From CAMFLJ01 sp965279255 (GTDB lineage: Bacteria > Actinomycetota > Acidimicrobiia > Acidimicrobiales > Acidimicrobilacustridaceae), in contig OZ257146.1 of assembly GCA_965279255.1 (NCBI GenBank), positions 1,302,001 through 1,366,000 of the forward strand: 64,000 nucleotides of DNA. Reading direction: 5' to 3'. This document shows positions 19,939 to 29,491 of this stretch, piece after piece. Within the stretch, counting starts at the first letter, position 1. Each line of letters starts with the position of its first letter. The position numbers and the translations under genes were made by a program. The notes below the pieces were generated by a model. That model was not told where the DNA came from. It was given only the letters and a program-made list of their open reading frames with translations, and searched no databases.

Positions 19939-21531
19939 ATGCACACCACCGAGGGCGGCTCCGCCGCCAGCGTCTCGGAGCCCGCGGACACCCCCGACGA
20001 ACGGCTCGACCAGCAACCCGCGAGCACCGAGATCGTCGTCGTGGGGGTCATCGCCCTGGTCGCGGGAGCGGTGCTGCGGTTCTCGACGACCTCGTCGCTC
20101 TGGCTCGACGAATCGCTCAGCGTGAACATCGCCCGGCTCCCCGCCGGCGACCTGGTCCGCTGGCTGCGCCACGACGGCCACCCGCCGCTCTACTACCTGC
20201 TCCTGCACGTCTGGACCGACCTGTTCGGCACCGGCGACGTCGCCGCCCGGGCCCTCTCCGGCGTGTTCGGGTTGCTCACGCTGCCGCTCGCCTGGATCGC
20301 CGGGCGTCGCCGCGGTGGCCCGCTCCTCGGCTGGGTGGCGGTCACGGTCGTGGCGCTCTCGCCGTTCGCGGTGCGGTACTCCGACGAAGCCCGCATGTAC
20401 TCGATGGTCATGTTCCTGGCCTTCGCCGGGTACCTCCTGCTCGACGACGTGCTGCGCCGGGGCAAGGACGGCCCCCTTCATCTCCTCGGGGTCGTGGCCG
20501 TCGCCGCCGCGCTGCTCTACACCCACTACTGGGCGCTGTGGCTCCTCGCCGCCGCCGGCCTCATGGTGCTCTGGCAGGCGTTCCGCGGCCGTGACGCCGA
20601 CGCCAAGCGGGCCGCGTGGAAGGCGGCGGGCGCCCTGGTCGTGGGCGGCCTGCTGTTCGTCCCCTGGCTTCCGTCGATGCTGTACCAGTCGGCCCACACG
20701 GGCACGCCCTGGGCGAGCCCGATGCGCCCCACAGTCGCGGCCGCCTACACGCTCCAGGACTTCGGCGCCGGCCTGTACGCCGACGGCGCGTTCTTCGCCG
20801 TCCTGACCGGGATCTTCATCGTCCTCGGCCTGTTCGGCCGGGCCCGCGACGCCCGCCACATCGACCTCGACGTGCGCACCCGGCCCCAGATGCGGGCCGA
20901 GGCCGTCGTCGCGGCGCTGACGTTCTCGATCGGCATCGTCCTGTCCTACGCCGCCAAGGGCGCCTTCGCCACGCGGTACAGCGCGGTGATCTTCCCGTTC
21001 CTGGCGCTCCTGGTGGCCGCCGGGGTCACCCGCTTCGCGGCCCGTTGGGTCCGCTTCGGTGTCCTCCTGGTGCTCTGCGCCTACCTCGGCGCCGGCGCGC
21101 TCTGGAACGTCGCCGACACCCGCACCCAGGCGGGGCAGGTCGGCGAGGCCATCAACGCCAACGCCCAGCCCGGCGACCTCGTCATCTACTGCCCCGACCA
21201 GCTCGGCCCGGCGGGCAGCCGCGCCGTCACCGCCGACGTGCAGCAGGTCGCCTACCCGACCTACGGCGAGCCCCAGCTCGTCGACTGGGTCGACTACGCG
21301 GAGCGCCAGGACACGACCGACCCGGCCGGGTTCGCCCGCCGGGCGCTCGAGGAGTCGCCGTCCGACCGGGCGATCTTCGTGGTCTGGAACCCCGAGTACA
21401 AGACCTTCGAGGGTGACTGCGAGGCCCTGCTCGCCACCATCGGGGCCGCCCGTCCGGGCCAGGACCTCGTCACCGCCGACAGCAGGTTCTTCGAGAAGGA
21501 ATCGGTGACGTGGTTCCCCGCCACCTCCTGA
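19939..21531 (+). CDS. GT39-like membrane mannosyltransferase (GT-C fold)
   Basis: The protein has 530 residues and about 10-11 hydrophobic segments. Near the start of the first loop it has WLDESLS, matching the (D/E)E catalytic motif of GT-C/GT39 enzymes, and DGHPPLYY in the same loop. These enzymes use polyprenyl-phosphate sugars to glycosylate proteins or lipids outside the membrane. The last ~150 residues form a soluble extracytoplasmic domain. ATG 19939 is chosen over the GTG at 19927 because a -10-like TAGTGT overlaps the latter. A second GT-C gene follows after 4 bp. Mannose is the likely sugar by family, not proven. Confidence 0.8.
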   Translation: MHTTEGGSAASVSEPADTPDERLDQQPASTEIVVVGVIALVAGAVLRFSTTSSLWLDESLSVNIARLPAGDLVRWLRHDGHPPLYYLLLHVWTDLFGTGDVAARALSGVFGLLTLPLAWIAGRRRGGPLLGWVAVTVVALSPFAVRYSDEARMYSMVMFLAFAGYLLLDDVLRRGKDGPLHLLGVVAVAAALLYTHYWALWLLAAAGLMVLWQAFRGRDADAKRAAWKAAGALVVGGLLFVPWLPSMLYQSAHTGTPWASPMRPTVAAAYTLQDFGAGLYADGAFFAVLTGIFIVLGLFGRARDARHIDLDVRTRPQMRAEAVVAALTFSIGIVLSYAAKGAFATRYSAVIFPFLALLVAAGVTRFAARWVRFGVLLVLCAYLGAGALWNVADTRTQAGQVGEAINANAQPGDLVIYCPDQLGPAGSRAVTADVQQVAYPTYGEPQLVDWVDYAERQDTTDPAGFARRALEESPSDRAIFVVWNPEYKTFEGDCEALLATIGAARPGQDLVTADSRFFEKESVTWFPATS

Positions 21532-21535
21532 GCCC

Positions 21536-22657
21536 ATGGTGAGCGCCCGCAAGGGCGCGACCGCCCTCCTCGACGACCTCCGGGCCGTGCTGGTGCCCTG
21601 GCTCACCGCCCGGGCGCTGCTCGTGGCCGGCTACGTCGTCGCCGTCGCCGCCTCCGACCGGCTGCTCGACGGCGGCAAGCCCAACGCGCTGTCCGAGGGG
21701 CTCATCGCCTGGGACGGCACCTGGTACCGCGACATCGCCGCCCACGGCTACCACTCGCTGCCCGACGAGGCCCTGCGGTTCTTCCCGCTGTTCCCCCTGC
21801 TCGGGAAGGCCTTCGCCATCGTCACGGCCGGTCGGGCCGACGTGGCGCTGGTGCTCATCGCCAACATCGCCTCGCTCGCCCTCGCGGTCGCGGTGCGGCG
21901 CCTGGTCCGGTTCGAGCGGGGCAACGTCGCCCTGGCCGACCGCGCCGTGTGGATGGTCTGCCTCTTCCCTGGTGCGTTCGTCCTGGCCTGGGGCTACGCC
22001 GAGGCCCTCTGGCTGCTCGCCGCGGTCGTGTCGTTCTGGGGCATTCGCAGCCGCCACTGGTGGTGGGCGGTGGCCGCCGGCGTGGTGGCCGGCGCCAGTC
22101 GCCCGCTCGGGATCGTGCTCGTCGTCCCGGCCGCCATCGAGCTCGCCCGGGTGTGGCGCTCGGCCCGCACCGACGAGAAGGCGGCGGGCATCGCCGCCGT
22201 GGTCTCGCCGCTGGTGGGAGCCGGCGCCTACCTGGTGTGGGTGGCGTCGTCGTACGGCAACTTCCGCCTGCCCTTCAGCACCCAGGGTCCGCTCCGGGGC
22301 GACACCATCAACCCGCTGAGCCGCCTGTGGGAGGGGCTCCACCAGATGGTCGGCCCCGAGCGCTTCTCCGACGGGCTCCACGTGCCGTTCGCCATCGCCT
22401 TCGTCGTGCTGCTGGTGCTGACCTTCCGGTGGTGGCCGGCGTCGTACGGCGTGTTCGCCGCCCTCGTGCTCGCCGCCGCGTTGGGGGCCGAGAACCTCAA
22501 CTCGCTCGAGCGCTACGGCCTCAACGCGTTCCCGCTGGCGCTCACCCTCGCCGTGGTGGCCAAGGACCCCCGGGTCGACAAGGTCCTCACCACGGTGCTC
22601 GGCGGCGGGATGGTGGCGCTCAGCTCCCTGGCCTGGCTCGGCGCCTACGTCCCCTAG
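21536..22657 (+). CDS. PIG-V-like mannosyltransferase (GT-C fold)
   Basis: The protein has 373 residues and about 8-9 transmembrane segments. The motif AWDGTWYRDIAAHGY at ~58-72 matches the catalytic first-loop signature of PIG-V-type mannosyltransferases (WDxxWYxxIAxxGY), which use polyprenyl-phosphate mannose. FFPLFPL and a Gly-Ala-rich segment follow. In actinobacteria such proteins serve lipomannan or related glycan synthesis. It forms an operon with the upstream GT39-like gene. The stop codon overlaps that of the convergent small gene by 4 bp. Confidence 0.78.
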   Translation: MVSARKGATALLDDLRAVLVPWLTARALLVAGYVVAVAASDRLLDGGKPNALSEGLIAWDGTWYRDIAAHGYHSLPDEALRFFPLFPLLGKAFAIVTAGRADVALVLIANIASLALAVAVRRLVRFERGNVALADRAVWMVCLFPGAFVLAWGYAEALWLLAAVVSFWGIRSRHWWWAVAAGVVAGASRPLGIVLVVPAAIELARVWRSARTDEKAAGIAAVVSPLVGAGAYLVWVASSYGNFRLPFSTQGPLRGDTINPLSRLWEGLHQMVGPERFSDGLHVPFAIAFVVLLVLTFRWWPASYGVFAALVLAAALGAENLNSLERYGLNAFPLALTLAVVAKDPRVDKVLTTVLGGGMVALSSLAWLGAYVP

Positions 22658-22914
22658 GCCGATCGCAGGCCCGCCGCGGTCGTGAAGTCGTCGACCGTGA
22701 GCGCGTGGTCGAGCGCGATCGGGTCCTCGATGCGGCGCACCGCCATGATCTCGGTGGTGCGGAAGCTGGCGAGGCGCACGCTCCAGCAGTCGACGACCTG
22801 GCGGGCCGAGGCGGTGCGGAAGAACGTGGTGAGCTGCCCTTCCTGGGCATAGGCGTCGGCGCCGTCGATGCGCTCGCGGGCTTGGTCCTTCAGGGTGATC
22901 TCGTAGGCGGTCAT
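22654..22914 (-). CDS. Small hypothetical protein
   Basis: The protein has 86 residues from the ATG at 22914, which has a GAGAGGAGG ribosome site 6 nt upstream. It has no signal peptide or membrane segment. A mixed helix/strand pattern with VVDCWSVRL in the middle gives no family that I recognise. Its stop overlaps the convergent PIG-V-like gene. A longer upstream reading to 23031 is not supported. Function unknown. Confidence 0.6.
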   Translation of the reverse strand: MTAYEITLKDQARERIDGADAYAQEGQLTTFFRTASARQVVDCWSVRLASFRTTEIMAVRRIEDPIALDHALTVDDFTTAAGLRSA

Positions 22915-23084
22915 GGGGGGCCTCCTCTCACGCCGGCGAGTCGTCCGTCGGCGTGCCTGCACCGTAGGGACCACGCCCTGTGAGGAGGAAGAGGTACAAC
23001 CCTGTGTCTTTCCTGGGGTCGAGCGCGCCACGCCTGTGCACAGCCGTCCACCCGGGGCCCTCGGGGTCGTGGCACCATCACCGG

Positions 23085-23270
23085 GTGGACCTGCTCGAGA
23101 TCACCTGCCCCCGGTGTGGCAACGCCGCCTCGGCCCGCTTCTACGGCCCGTGCGACGAGTGCCGCCGCGACCTGCGGGCGGCGCTCGGCGGCGAGCACCG
23201 TGACGTCGAGGTGGCGGCCTACGAGCCGAAGATGAACGTCACCCCGAACGCCGTCGCCACCAAGGACTGA
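23085..23270 (+). CDS. Small zinc-ribbon protein
   Basis: The protein has 61 residues from a GTG at 23085. Cys8-x2-Cys11 and Cys23-x2-Cys26 form a clear four-Cys zinc ribbon, followed by a basic helix and an unstructured tail. Six nt upstream is CACCAT, a weak version of the -10 hexamer seen at leaderless genes here; there is no Shine-Dalgarno. The role could be nucleic-acid or protein binding; nothing narrower can be said. The upstream ~170 bp hold no other gene. Confidence 0.6.
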   Translation: MDLLEITCPRCGNAASARFYGPCDECRRDLRAALGGEHRDVEVAAYEPKMNVTPNAVATKD

Positions 23271-23286
23271 CCGGGCCCGCACGCGC

Positions 23287-23338
23287 AACCGCCCGCTCCC
23301 TGCGGGCGCACGGGGCGGCGGCAGCGGAGCGGGCGGTT
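23287..23338. terminator. Long terminator-like hairpin between convergent genes
   Basis: The arms AACCGCCCGCTCC and GGAGCGGGCGGTT form a perfect 13-bp stem. The 26-nt centre holds an inner GC-rich hairpin. It lies between the zinc-ribbon gene (plus) and the cyclophilin gene (minus), so it could end transcripts from both sides. It is followed by GGTTCGGTTCGGTTCG-like short repeats. Confidence 0.6.
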
Positions 23339-23360
23339 CGGTTCGGTTCGCCGGTGAGGC

Positions 23361-23840
23361 TCAGGCCTCGATCGGGCGCTCCTCGATGGTGACGCTCTGG
23401 AAGACGTCGCCCCGGGTGGTGGAGGACACGGCGTCCATGCCCGAGACCACGATGCCGAACAGGTTGTACTGCTTGGGCAGGCGACCAGTGAGGTCGTCGA
23501 GGCAGATGAAGAACTGCGAGCCGTTGGTGTCGGGACCGGCGTTGGCCATGGCCACCGCGCCCTGGCGGTAGTTGCCCTGCACCGGCTCGTCCTCGAAGCG
23601 GTAGCCGGGGCCGCCGCGACCGCTGCCCTCGGGGCAACCACCCTGGATCACGAAGCCCGGCTCGACCCGGTGGAACGTGAGGTTGTCGTAGAAGCCCTGG
23701 CGGGCGAGGGCGATGAAGTTGTTCACCGTCTTCGGGGCGATGCGCGGATCGAGGTCCATGACGATCGCGCCCTTGTCCGTGGTGATGGTCACCCGGTAGA
23801 TGGTGTTCTCGTCGATTTCCATGGCGGGAGGGTTCGGCAT
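23361..23840 (-). CDS. Cyclophilin-type peptidyl-prolyl cis-trans isomerase
   Basis: The protein has 159 residues. Cyclophilins speed cis-trans isomerisation of Xaa-Pro bonds. The signature FYDNLTFHRVEPGFVIQGG at ~50-68 contains the catalytic Arg, and GSQFFI supplies further active-site residues. No signal peptide is seen, so it acts in the cytoplasm. The ATG at 23840 has no ribosome site; CACGAT lies 7 nt upstream and may be a leaderless-type -10. A second ATG six codons in is possible. The gene is divergent from alkA. Confidence 0.9.
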   Translation of the reverse strand: MPNPPAMEIDENTIYRVTITTDKGAIVMDLDPRIAPKTVNNFIALARQGFYDNLTFHRVEPGFVIQGGCPEGSGRGGPGYRFEDEPVQGNYRQGAVAMANAGPDTNGSQFFICLDDLTGRLPKQYNLFGIVVSGMDAVSSTTRGDVFQSVTIEERPIEA

Positions 23841-23871
23841 GGGGCCAATCGTGGCACAGCGGGGAGCGCCC

Positions 23872-23877
23872 TAGGCT
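23872..23877 (+). promoter_or_regulatory. -10-like element, leaderless start of alkA-like gene
   Basis: TAGGCT ends 6 nt before the GTG at 23884, with no Shine-Dalgarno between. This geometry predicts a leaderless mRNA. Confidence 0.5.
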
Positions 23878-23883
23878 CGCTGC

Positions 23884-24501
23884 GTGCCCCGACCGCACCG
23901 CGAGCTCAGCCTCGCCCTCGCCCGACGTGACCCGGTCATGGCCCGGCTGGTCGCGGAGCACGGGCCGATGCACCTGCCGCCCCCGCCGCGGGCCTCGCAG
24001 CGCTTCGAGCAGCTGGCCCGCTCGATCACCTTCCAGCAGCTCGCCGGCCGGGCCGCCAGCACGATCTGGGGTCGGGTGCGAGCCCTCGTCCCGGGCGAGT
24101 TCACGCCGGCCGCGGTGCTCTCGGTGCCCCCCGCCGACCTCTCCGCCGCCGGGCTCTCGCGAGCAAAGCTGGCCTCGATCCGCGACCTCGCCGAGCACGC
24201 CTCCGACGGGCGGGTGGTCTTCGAGCGCATCGGGCGCCTCAGCGACGACGACGTGGTCGAGCACCTCACTGCGGTTCGCGGCATCGGGCCCTGGACCGCG
24301 CAGATGTTCCTGATGTTCACCCTGCACCGGCTCGACGTGTGGCCCACCGGCGACCTCGGGGTCCGCATCGGCTTCGCCAAGGCGTGGGGCCTGCCCGAGC
24401 GACCGACCCCGGGCGAGCTCGAGGTGCTCGGCGACCCCTACCGACCGGACCGCAGCGTGGTGGCCTGGTACTGCTGGCGGGCGGCCGACACGACCACCTG
24501 A
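23884..24501 (+). CDS. alkA: DNA-3-methyladenine glycosylase II (HhH-GPD)
   Basis: The protein has 205 residues, consistent with short AlkA-type glycosylases. These remove alkylated purines to start base excision repair. ITFQQLAGRAASTIWGR is the conserved N-terminal helix, the helix-hairpin-helix is LTAVRGIGPWTAQMF at ~125-139, and the catalytic Asp follows in TGDLGVR at ~152. No Ada-like or iron-sulfur domain is present. The GTG start fits the leaderless promoter. It is convergent with the TetR gene. Confidence 0.85.
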   Translation: MPRPHRELSLALARRDPVMARLVAEHGPMHLPPPPRASQRFEQLARSITFQQLAGRAASTIWGRVRALVPGEFTPAAVLSVPPADLSAAGLSRAKLASIRDLAEHASDGRVVFERIGRLSDDDVVEHLTAVRGIGPWTAQMFLMFTLHRLDVWPTGDLGVRIGFAKAWGLPERPTPGELEVLGDPYRPDRSVVAWYCWRAADTTT

Positions 24502-24519
24502 TCGACGGCTGGGCGCCCG

Positions 24520-25206
24520 TCAGGGCGACGGGGCATCGGCGAGGACCGACCCCCGGGGCACGAAGGTCGACCGGCCGAAGGTCGTGCGCGGCGGCAGCTG
24601 CACGCCGTTGGCGTCGTCGAGGCTCGACACACCACCCCAGATCATCCGGGTCATGAGGTCGGTGACCCCGTCGACGGTGATCCCGGGGGTGTCGAGCCAG
24701 GTCAGGGTCGCCGCCTCGAGGAAGCCCACGACCCCGCCGGCGAGCACCAGCGCCTGGGGCGACCCGCCCCACGCCTCGGCCATGCGGCGGAACCGTTCCT
24801 GACGGGCCGCCTGGACCACCGGGTGGGCCGTGGCCTCGGCGGCGCCGATCAGGCGCCACGCCACCTGGTTGTCGGCGGCGAAGCGGAGGTAGGCGCCGAC
24901 GACCGAGCGCAGCGCGGCCTCGCCGTCGCCGTCGTGATCGCGCCCGTCGAGGCCGTCGAGCATGGCGGCGTCGAGGCGCTCGAACGTGCGCAGGTAGATC
25001 GCCGTGATGAGCCCGGCCTTGTCGCCGAAGTAGTTGTAGACGAGCCCTCGGGAGACCGAGGCCGCCTCGGCCACCTCCTCGAAGGTCACGTCGGCCGGGT
25101 TGCGGCCGGCGAAGACCCGCTCGGCGGCGTCGAGGATCGAGGCCCGGCGGACGCTGGGGTCGAGGCGGGTCCGGGCGCGCGGTGCCTCCACGCTCCGGGG
25201 GCTCAC
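24520..25206 (-). CDS. TetR-family transcriptional regulator
   Basis: The protein has 228 residues from a GTG at 25206, 11 bp after the ABC ATPase stop. The N-terminal helix-turn-helix is typical: ASILDAAERVFAGR ... TFEEVAEAASVSRGLVYNYFGDKAGL at ~22-65. The C-terminal ligand domain is alpha-helical, with a longer disordered tail. As the last gene of the dipeptide-transporter operon, it may regulate that operon or a distant target; no operator was identified. Confidence 0.8.
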   Translation of the reverse strand: MSPRSVEAPRARTRLDPSVRRASILDAAERVFAGRNPADVTFEEVAEAASVSRGLVYNYFGDKAGLITAIYLRTFERLDAAMLDGLDGRDHDGDGEAALRSVVGAYLRFAADNQVAWRLIGAAEATAHPVVQAARQERFRRMAEAWGGSPQALVLAGGVVGFLEAATLTWLDTPGITVDGVTDLMTRMIWGGVSSLDDANGVQLPPRTTFGRSTFVPRGSVLADAPSP

Positions 25207-25217
25207 GGCGCGGGCCT

Positions 25218-26302
25218 TCAGTCCGTTCCGGGGTCCGTCGGCGTGGGCTGGTCGGCCGCGGCGGGGGCCTCCGGCTCGGAGACGGGAGTCGGGGCCGTGT
25301 CGGCCACGGCCTGGAGCGGGAAGTGGCACGCGACGTAGTGGCCGTCGGTGACCTCCCGCATGGTCGGCTCGACCTGGTCGCAGAGCTCCTGGGCGGCCGG
25401 GCAGCGCGTGCGGAACCGGCAGCCGCTGGGCGGGTTCACCGGCGACGGCAGCTCGCCCGACAGCCGGCTCGAGCCGTCGGGGACCACCGACGGGTCCGGG
25501 ACGGGGATGGCCGCCAGGAGGGCCTCGGTGTAGGGGTGGGCCGGGCTCGAGTAGAGCTGGTCCGGGGAACCGACCTCGCAGAGCTTGCCGAGGTACATCA
25601 CCGCGACCCGGTCACTCACGTTCTTCACCACAGCCAGGTCGTGGGCGATGAACAACATGGTGAGGCCGTACTGGGCCTTGAGGTCCTGGAGCAGGTTCAG
25701 GATCTGGGCCTGCACCGACACGTCGAGGGCCGACACGGGCTCGTCGCAGATGAGGAGCTTGGGGTCGAGCATCAGCGACCGGGCGATGCAGATGCGCTGG
25801 CACTGGCCACCCGAGAACTGGTGGGGCCGCCGGCCGCGCACGGCCTCGGCGTCGATGCCCACGGCCTCCAGCGTCTTCTCGACCAGTGCGTCCTGCTCGG
25901 CGGAGGTGCCCCGCTTCCAGATCTTCAGCGGTTCGGCGACGATGTCGCCGACGGTGCGTCGCGGGTTCAGCGACGAGTTCGGGTCCTGGAAGATCATCTG
26001 CATCTCGGGCCGGACCCGGCGCAGGTCGGCGCCCGAGAGCGAGGACAGCACGCGGCCGTCGAAGGTGACCGTGCCCGCGGTGGGGGCCGGCATCTGCATC
26101 AGGGCCCGGCCGGTGGTCGACTTCCCGGAGCCGGACTCGCCGACCAGCCCGAGGGTCTCGCCCGGCAGCACGTCGATGCTGACGTCGGAGACGGCGTTGA
26201 CCTTGAGTCCCGTGGAGCCGATGGGGAACTCCACCACGAGGTTCTCGGCCCGCAGGAGGGCCTGGCCCTCGGGGCGGAGGTGGGCGGTGCCGCTGCCGGC
26301 CA

Positions 26303-26303
<1 letters not shown>
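25218..26303 (-). CDS. dppF: Dipeptide/oligopeptide ABC transporter ATPase, DppF/OppF type
   Basis: The protein has 361 residues. Walker A is GESGSGKST (~55-63). The signature reads FSGGQCQR, with Cys where Arg is usual. Walker B is LLICDEPVSALD, and the H-loop is FIAHD. The C-terminal peptide-transporter extension carries CRFRTRCPAAQELC, whose cysteines ligate an iron-sulfur cluster in some homologs. It hydrolyses ATP with the DppD subunit. It starts exactly at the dppD stop (ATGA-like overlap). The substrate could be peptides, nickel or other small solutes. Confidence 0.88.
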
Positions 26304-27450
<1,147 letters not shown>

Positions 27451-27454
<4 letters not shown>

Positions 27455-28437
27455 AGCGCACCGTCGCGGATGTCGAAGAACTCGCGGAGGCGGTCGCCGG
27501 CGAGGTTCAGGGCGAGCACGGTGAGGAACAGCACCATGCACGGCATCATGCTGATCCACCAGGCGTCGGCGATGAAGGCCCGCCCATCGGAGATCATCCC
27601 GCCCCAGGTGGGGGTGGGCGGGGGCACCGAGAGGCCGAGGAAGGCCAGGCCGCCCTCGGCGACGATGGCCACGGCCACCGCGATCACCGAGAAGGACATG
27701 ACCGGGAACACCACGTTGGGCATGACCTCCCTGGCGATGATGCGGCCGTCGGTGGCCCCGAGGGAGCGTGCGGCGACGACGAACTCCCGTTGGGAGTAGA
27801 CGAGCGTGTTGGCCCGCACGAGGCGGGCGACCGGGGCGATGGAGACCACCCCGATGGCGAGCACGATGGTGGGGACGGTGCGGTCGTCGCGGAAGCCCAC
27901 GATGGCCAGCGCCAGCAGGAGGGCCGGGAACGACAGCAGGACGTCGACGAAGCCCATGAGGATCGTCTCGACCCGGCCTCGGTAGTGGCCGGCCAGCAGG
28001 CCGATGACACCACCGATGAGCAGGCCGAAGATGATCGAGGCGATGCCGACCACGAGCGACACGCGGCCGCCCCAGATGGTGCGGCTGAAGATGTCGCGCC
28101 CGAGGGCGTCGGTGCCGAACCAGTGCTCGACGCTCGGGGCCAGGCGGGGGCGGGCCACGGTCTTGTTGGGGTCGTCGATCGGCAGGATCGGCGCCAGCAG
28201 CGCGGAGAGCGCCACCAGGGCGAACCAGGCCGAGGCGATCCAGAAGGCGAGCCCGAGCCGCTTGCCGGCCCTCGCCCCCGTGACCTGATCGGGGTCGAGG
28301 GCGTGGAGCGACTCGAGGATCGCGGCATCGCCGTCGGCGATCTCGCTGATCTCGGTGGCGAGGTCGCCACTGTCGCCGAACATCGACGAACCGTCGGGGT
28401 ACGCCCCGTGCACGGGGTCAGGCGAGTGCGCGGGCAT
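27451..28437 (-). CDS. dppC: Dipeptide/oligopeptide ABC transporter permease, DppC/OppC type
   Basis: The protein has 328 residues. A ~55-residue cytoplasmic N-terminal extension precedes TM1 (~60-80). The OppC N-terminal domain holds the motif HWFGTDALGRDIFSRTIWGGR, and the EAA loop is EFVVAARSLGATDGRIIAREVMPN. There are six helices in total. It forms the transmembrane pore with DppB. Its start lies 20 bp inside dppB. Confidence 0.9.
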
Positions 28438-29371
28438 GGCGGATCCTGGGGTCGAGCGCCGCGTAGAGCATGTCGACGGCGAAGTTGATGAGGACGTAGC
28501 CGACGGCGATCACGAGGATCGCCCCCTGGACCGGGATGTAGTCCTGGCCGAGGATGCCGTCGACGGTGTACTTGCCGAGGCCGTTGATGCCGAAGATGAC
28601 CTCGACGATCAGCGTGCCGCCGATGAGTCGACCGAAGTTGAGGCCGATCACCGTGATCAGCGAGAAGGTCGACGGCTTGAAGGCGTGGCGCAGGAGCACC
28701 CGCCGAGGCGGCATGCCCTTGGCCTTGGCCATGGTGATGTAGTCCTCCTGCAGCGTGGCGATCATGTCGGTGCGCAGGAGCCGCATGTAGACCGCCATCT
28801 CCGCCACCGCCAGGGTGAGGGCGGGCAGGAACAGCGAGCCGAGGCTCTTCAACGGGTCGTCGGTGAAGTCGGTGTAACCGGTGGCCTGGAACCATCCGAG
28901 CTTCACCGGGAAGATCAGGATGAGCACCAGGGCGAGCATGAAGTTGGGCACCGAGAGCAGCCCGAACAGCACCGTGGTGGAGATGCGGTCGAGCAGCCCA
29001 CCGGCCTTCTTGGCGGCGAGGATCCCGAGCGGGATCGCCACCACCAGGGCCATGAACTGCGAGTAGATGAGCAGCTCGAGGGTGACGGGCACCCGCTGGG
29101 CGAGTGCCTCCGAGACCGGCTGCTGGTTGCGGGCCGACGACCCGAGGTCGCCGGTGAGGGCGTCGCCGAGCCAGCGCACGTAGCGCACCGGCACCGGGTC
29201 GTCGAGGCGCAGCTCGGCCCGTTTCTGGTCGACGCACTCCTGTCCACCTGCGCCCGCACACAGCTTCTCGGCGGTGTCGCCGGGCAGCATGCTGATCATC
29301 AGGAACGACAGGAAGGTGACGCAGAGCAGCACGACCACGAGCTGGACGAGCTTCTTGCGTACGAATCGCAT
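28418..29371 (-). CDS. dppB: Dipeptide/oligopeptide ABC transporter permease, DppB/OppB type
   Basis: The protein has 317 residues from the ATG at 29371, giving the standard family N-terminus (MRFVRKKLVQLVVVLL). An in-frame GTG at 29434 is possible and would sit 10 nt after the -10 element. Six transmembrane segments and the EAA loop (DYITMAKAKGMPPRRVLLRHAFKP) are visible. A periplasmic-loop insertion has two Cys (CAGAGGQEC). It is the first gene of the dppBCDF-tetR operon. No solute-binding protein gene is next to it. Confidence 0.88.
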   Translation of the reverse strand: MRFVRKKLVQLVVVLLCVTFLSFLMISMLPGDTAEKLCAGAGGQECVDQKRAELRLDDPVPVRYVRWLGDALTGDLGSSARNQQPVSEALAQRVPVTLELLIYSQFMALVVAIPLGILAAKKAGGLLDRISTTVLFGLLSVPNFMLALVLILIFPVKLGWFQATGYTDFTDDPLKSLGSLFLPALTLAVAEMAVYMRLLRTDMIATLQEDYITMAKAKGMPPRRVLLRHAFKPSTFSLITVIGLNFGRLIGGTLIVEVIFGINGLGKYTVDGILGQDYIPVQGAILVIAVGYVLINFAVDMLYAALDPRIRHARALA

Positions 29372-29444
29372 CGGCGACCCCGATCGGCGTGGCGAGGGAC
29401 GAGGTGGTGGAGGGCGTGCTGTGACGACCGCCACACGGGCCGGG

Positions 29445-29473
29445 ACGCTACGGACCTGTTGCCACCATGTCAA
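29445..29473 (-). promoter_or_regulatory. Consensus sigma70-type promoter of the dpp operon
   Basis: On the minus strand TTGACA (29473-29468) is followed by a 17-bp spacer and TAGCGT (29450-29445). This is the best -35/-10 pair in the window and fixes TAGCGT as a real -10 form in this genome. Confidence 0.75.
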
Positions 29474-29491
29474 TAACCCTCGACCGGAGCG

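Noticed and set aside
22654..22657. Overlap of two convergent stop codons
   Set aside because: This is a common result of tight packing in GC-rich genomes and needs no special explanation.
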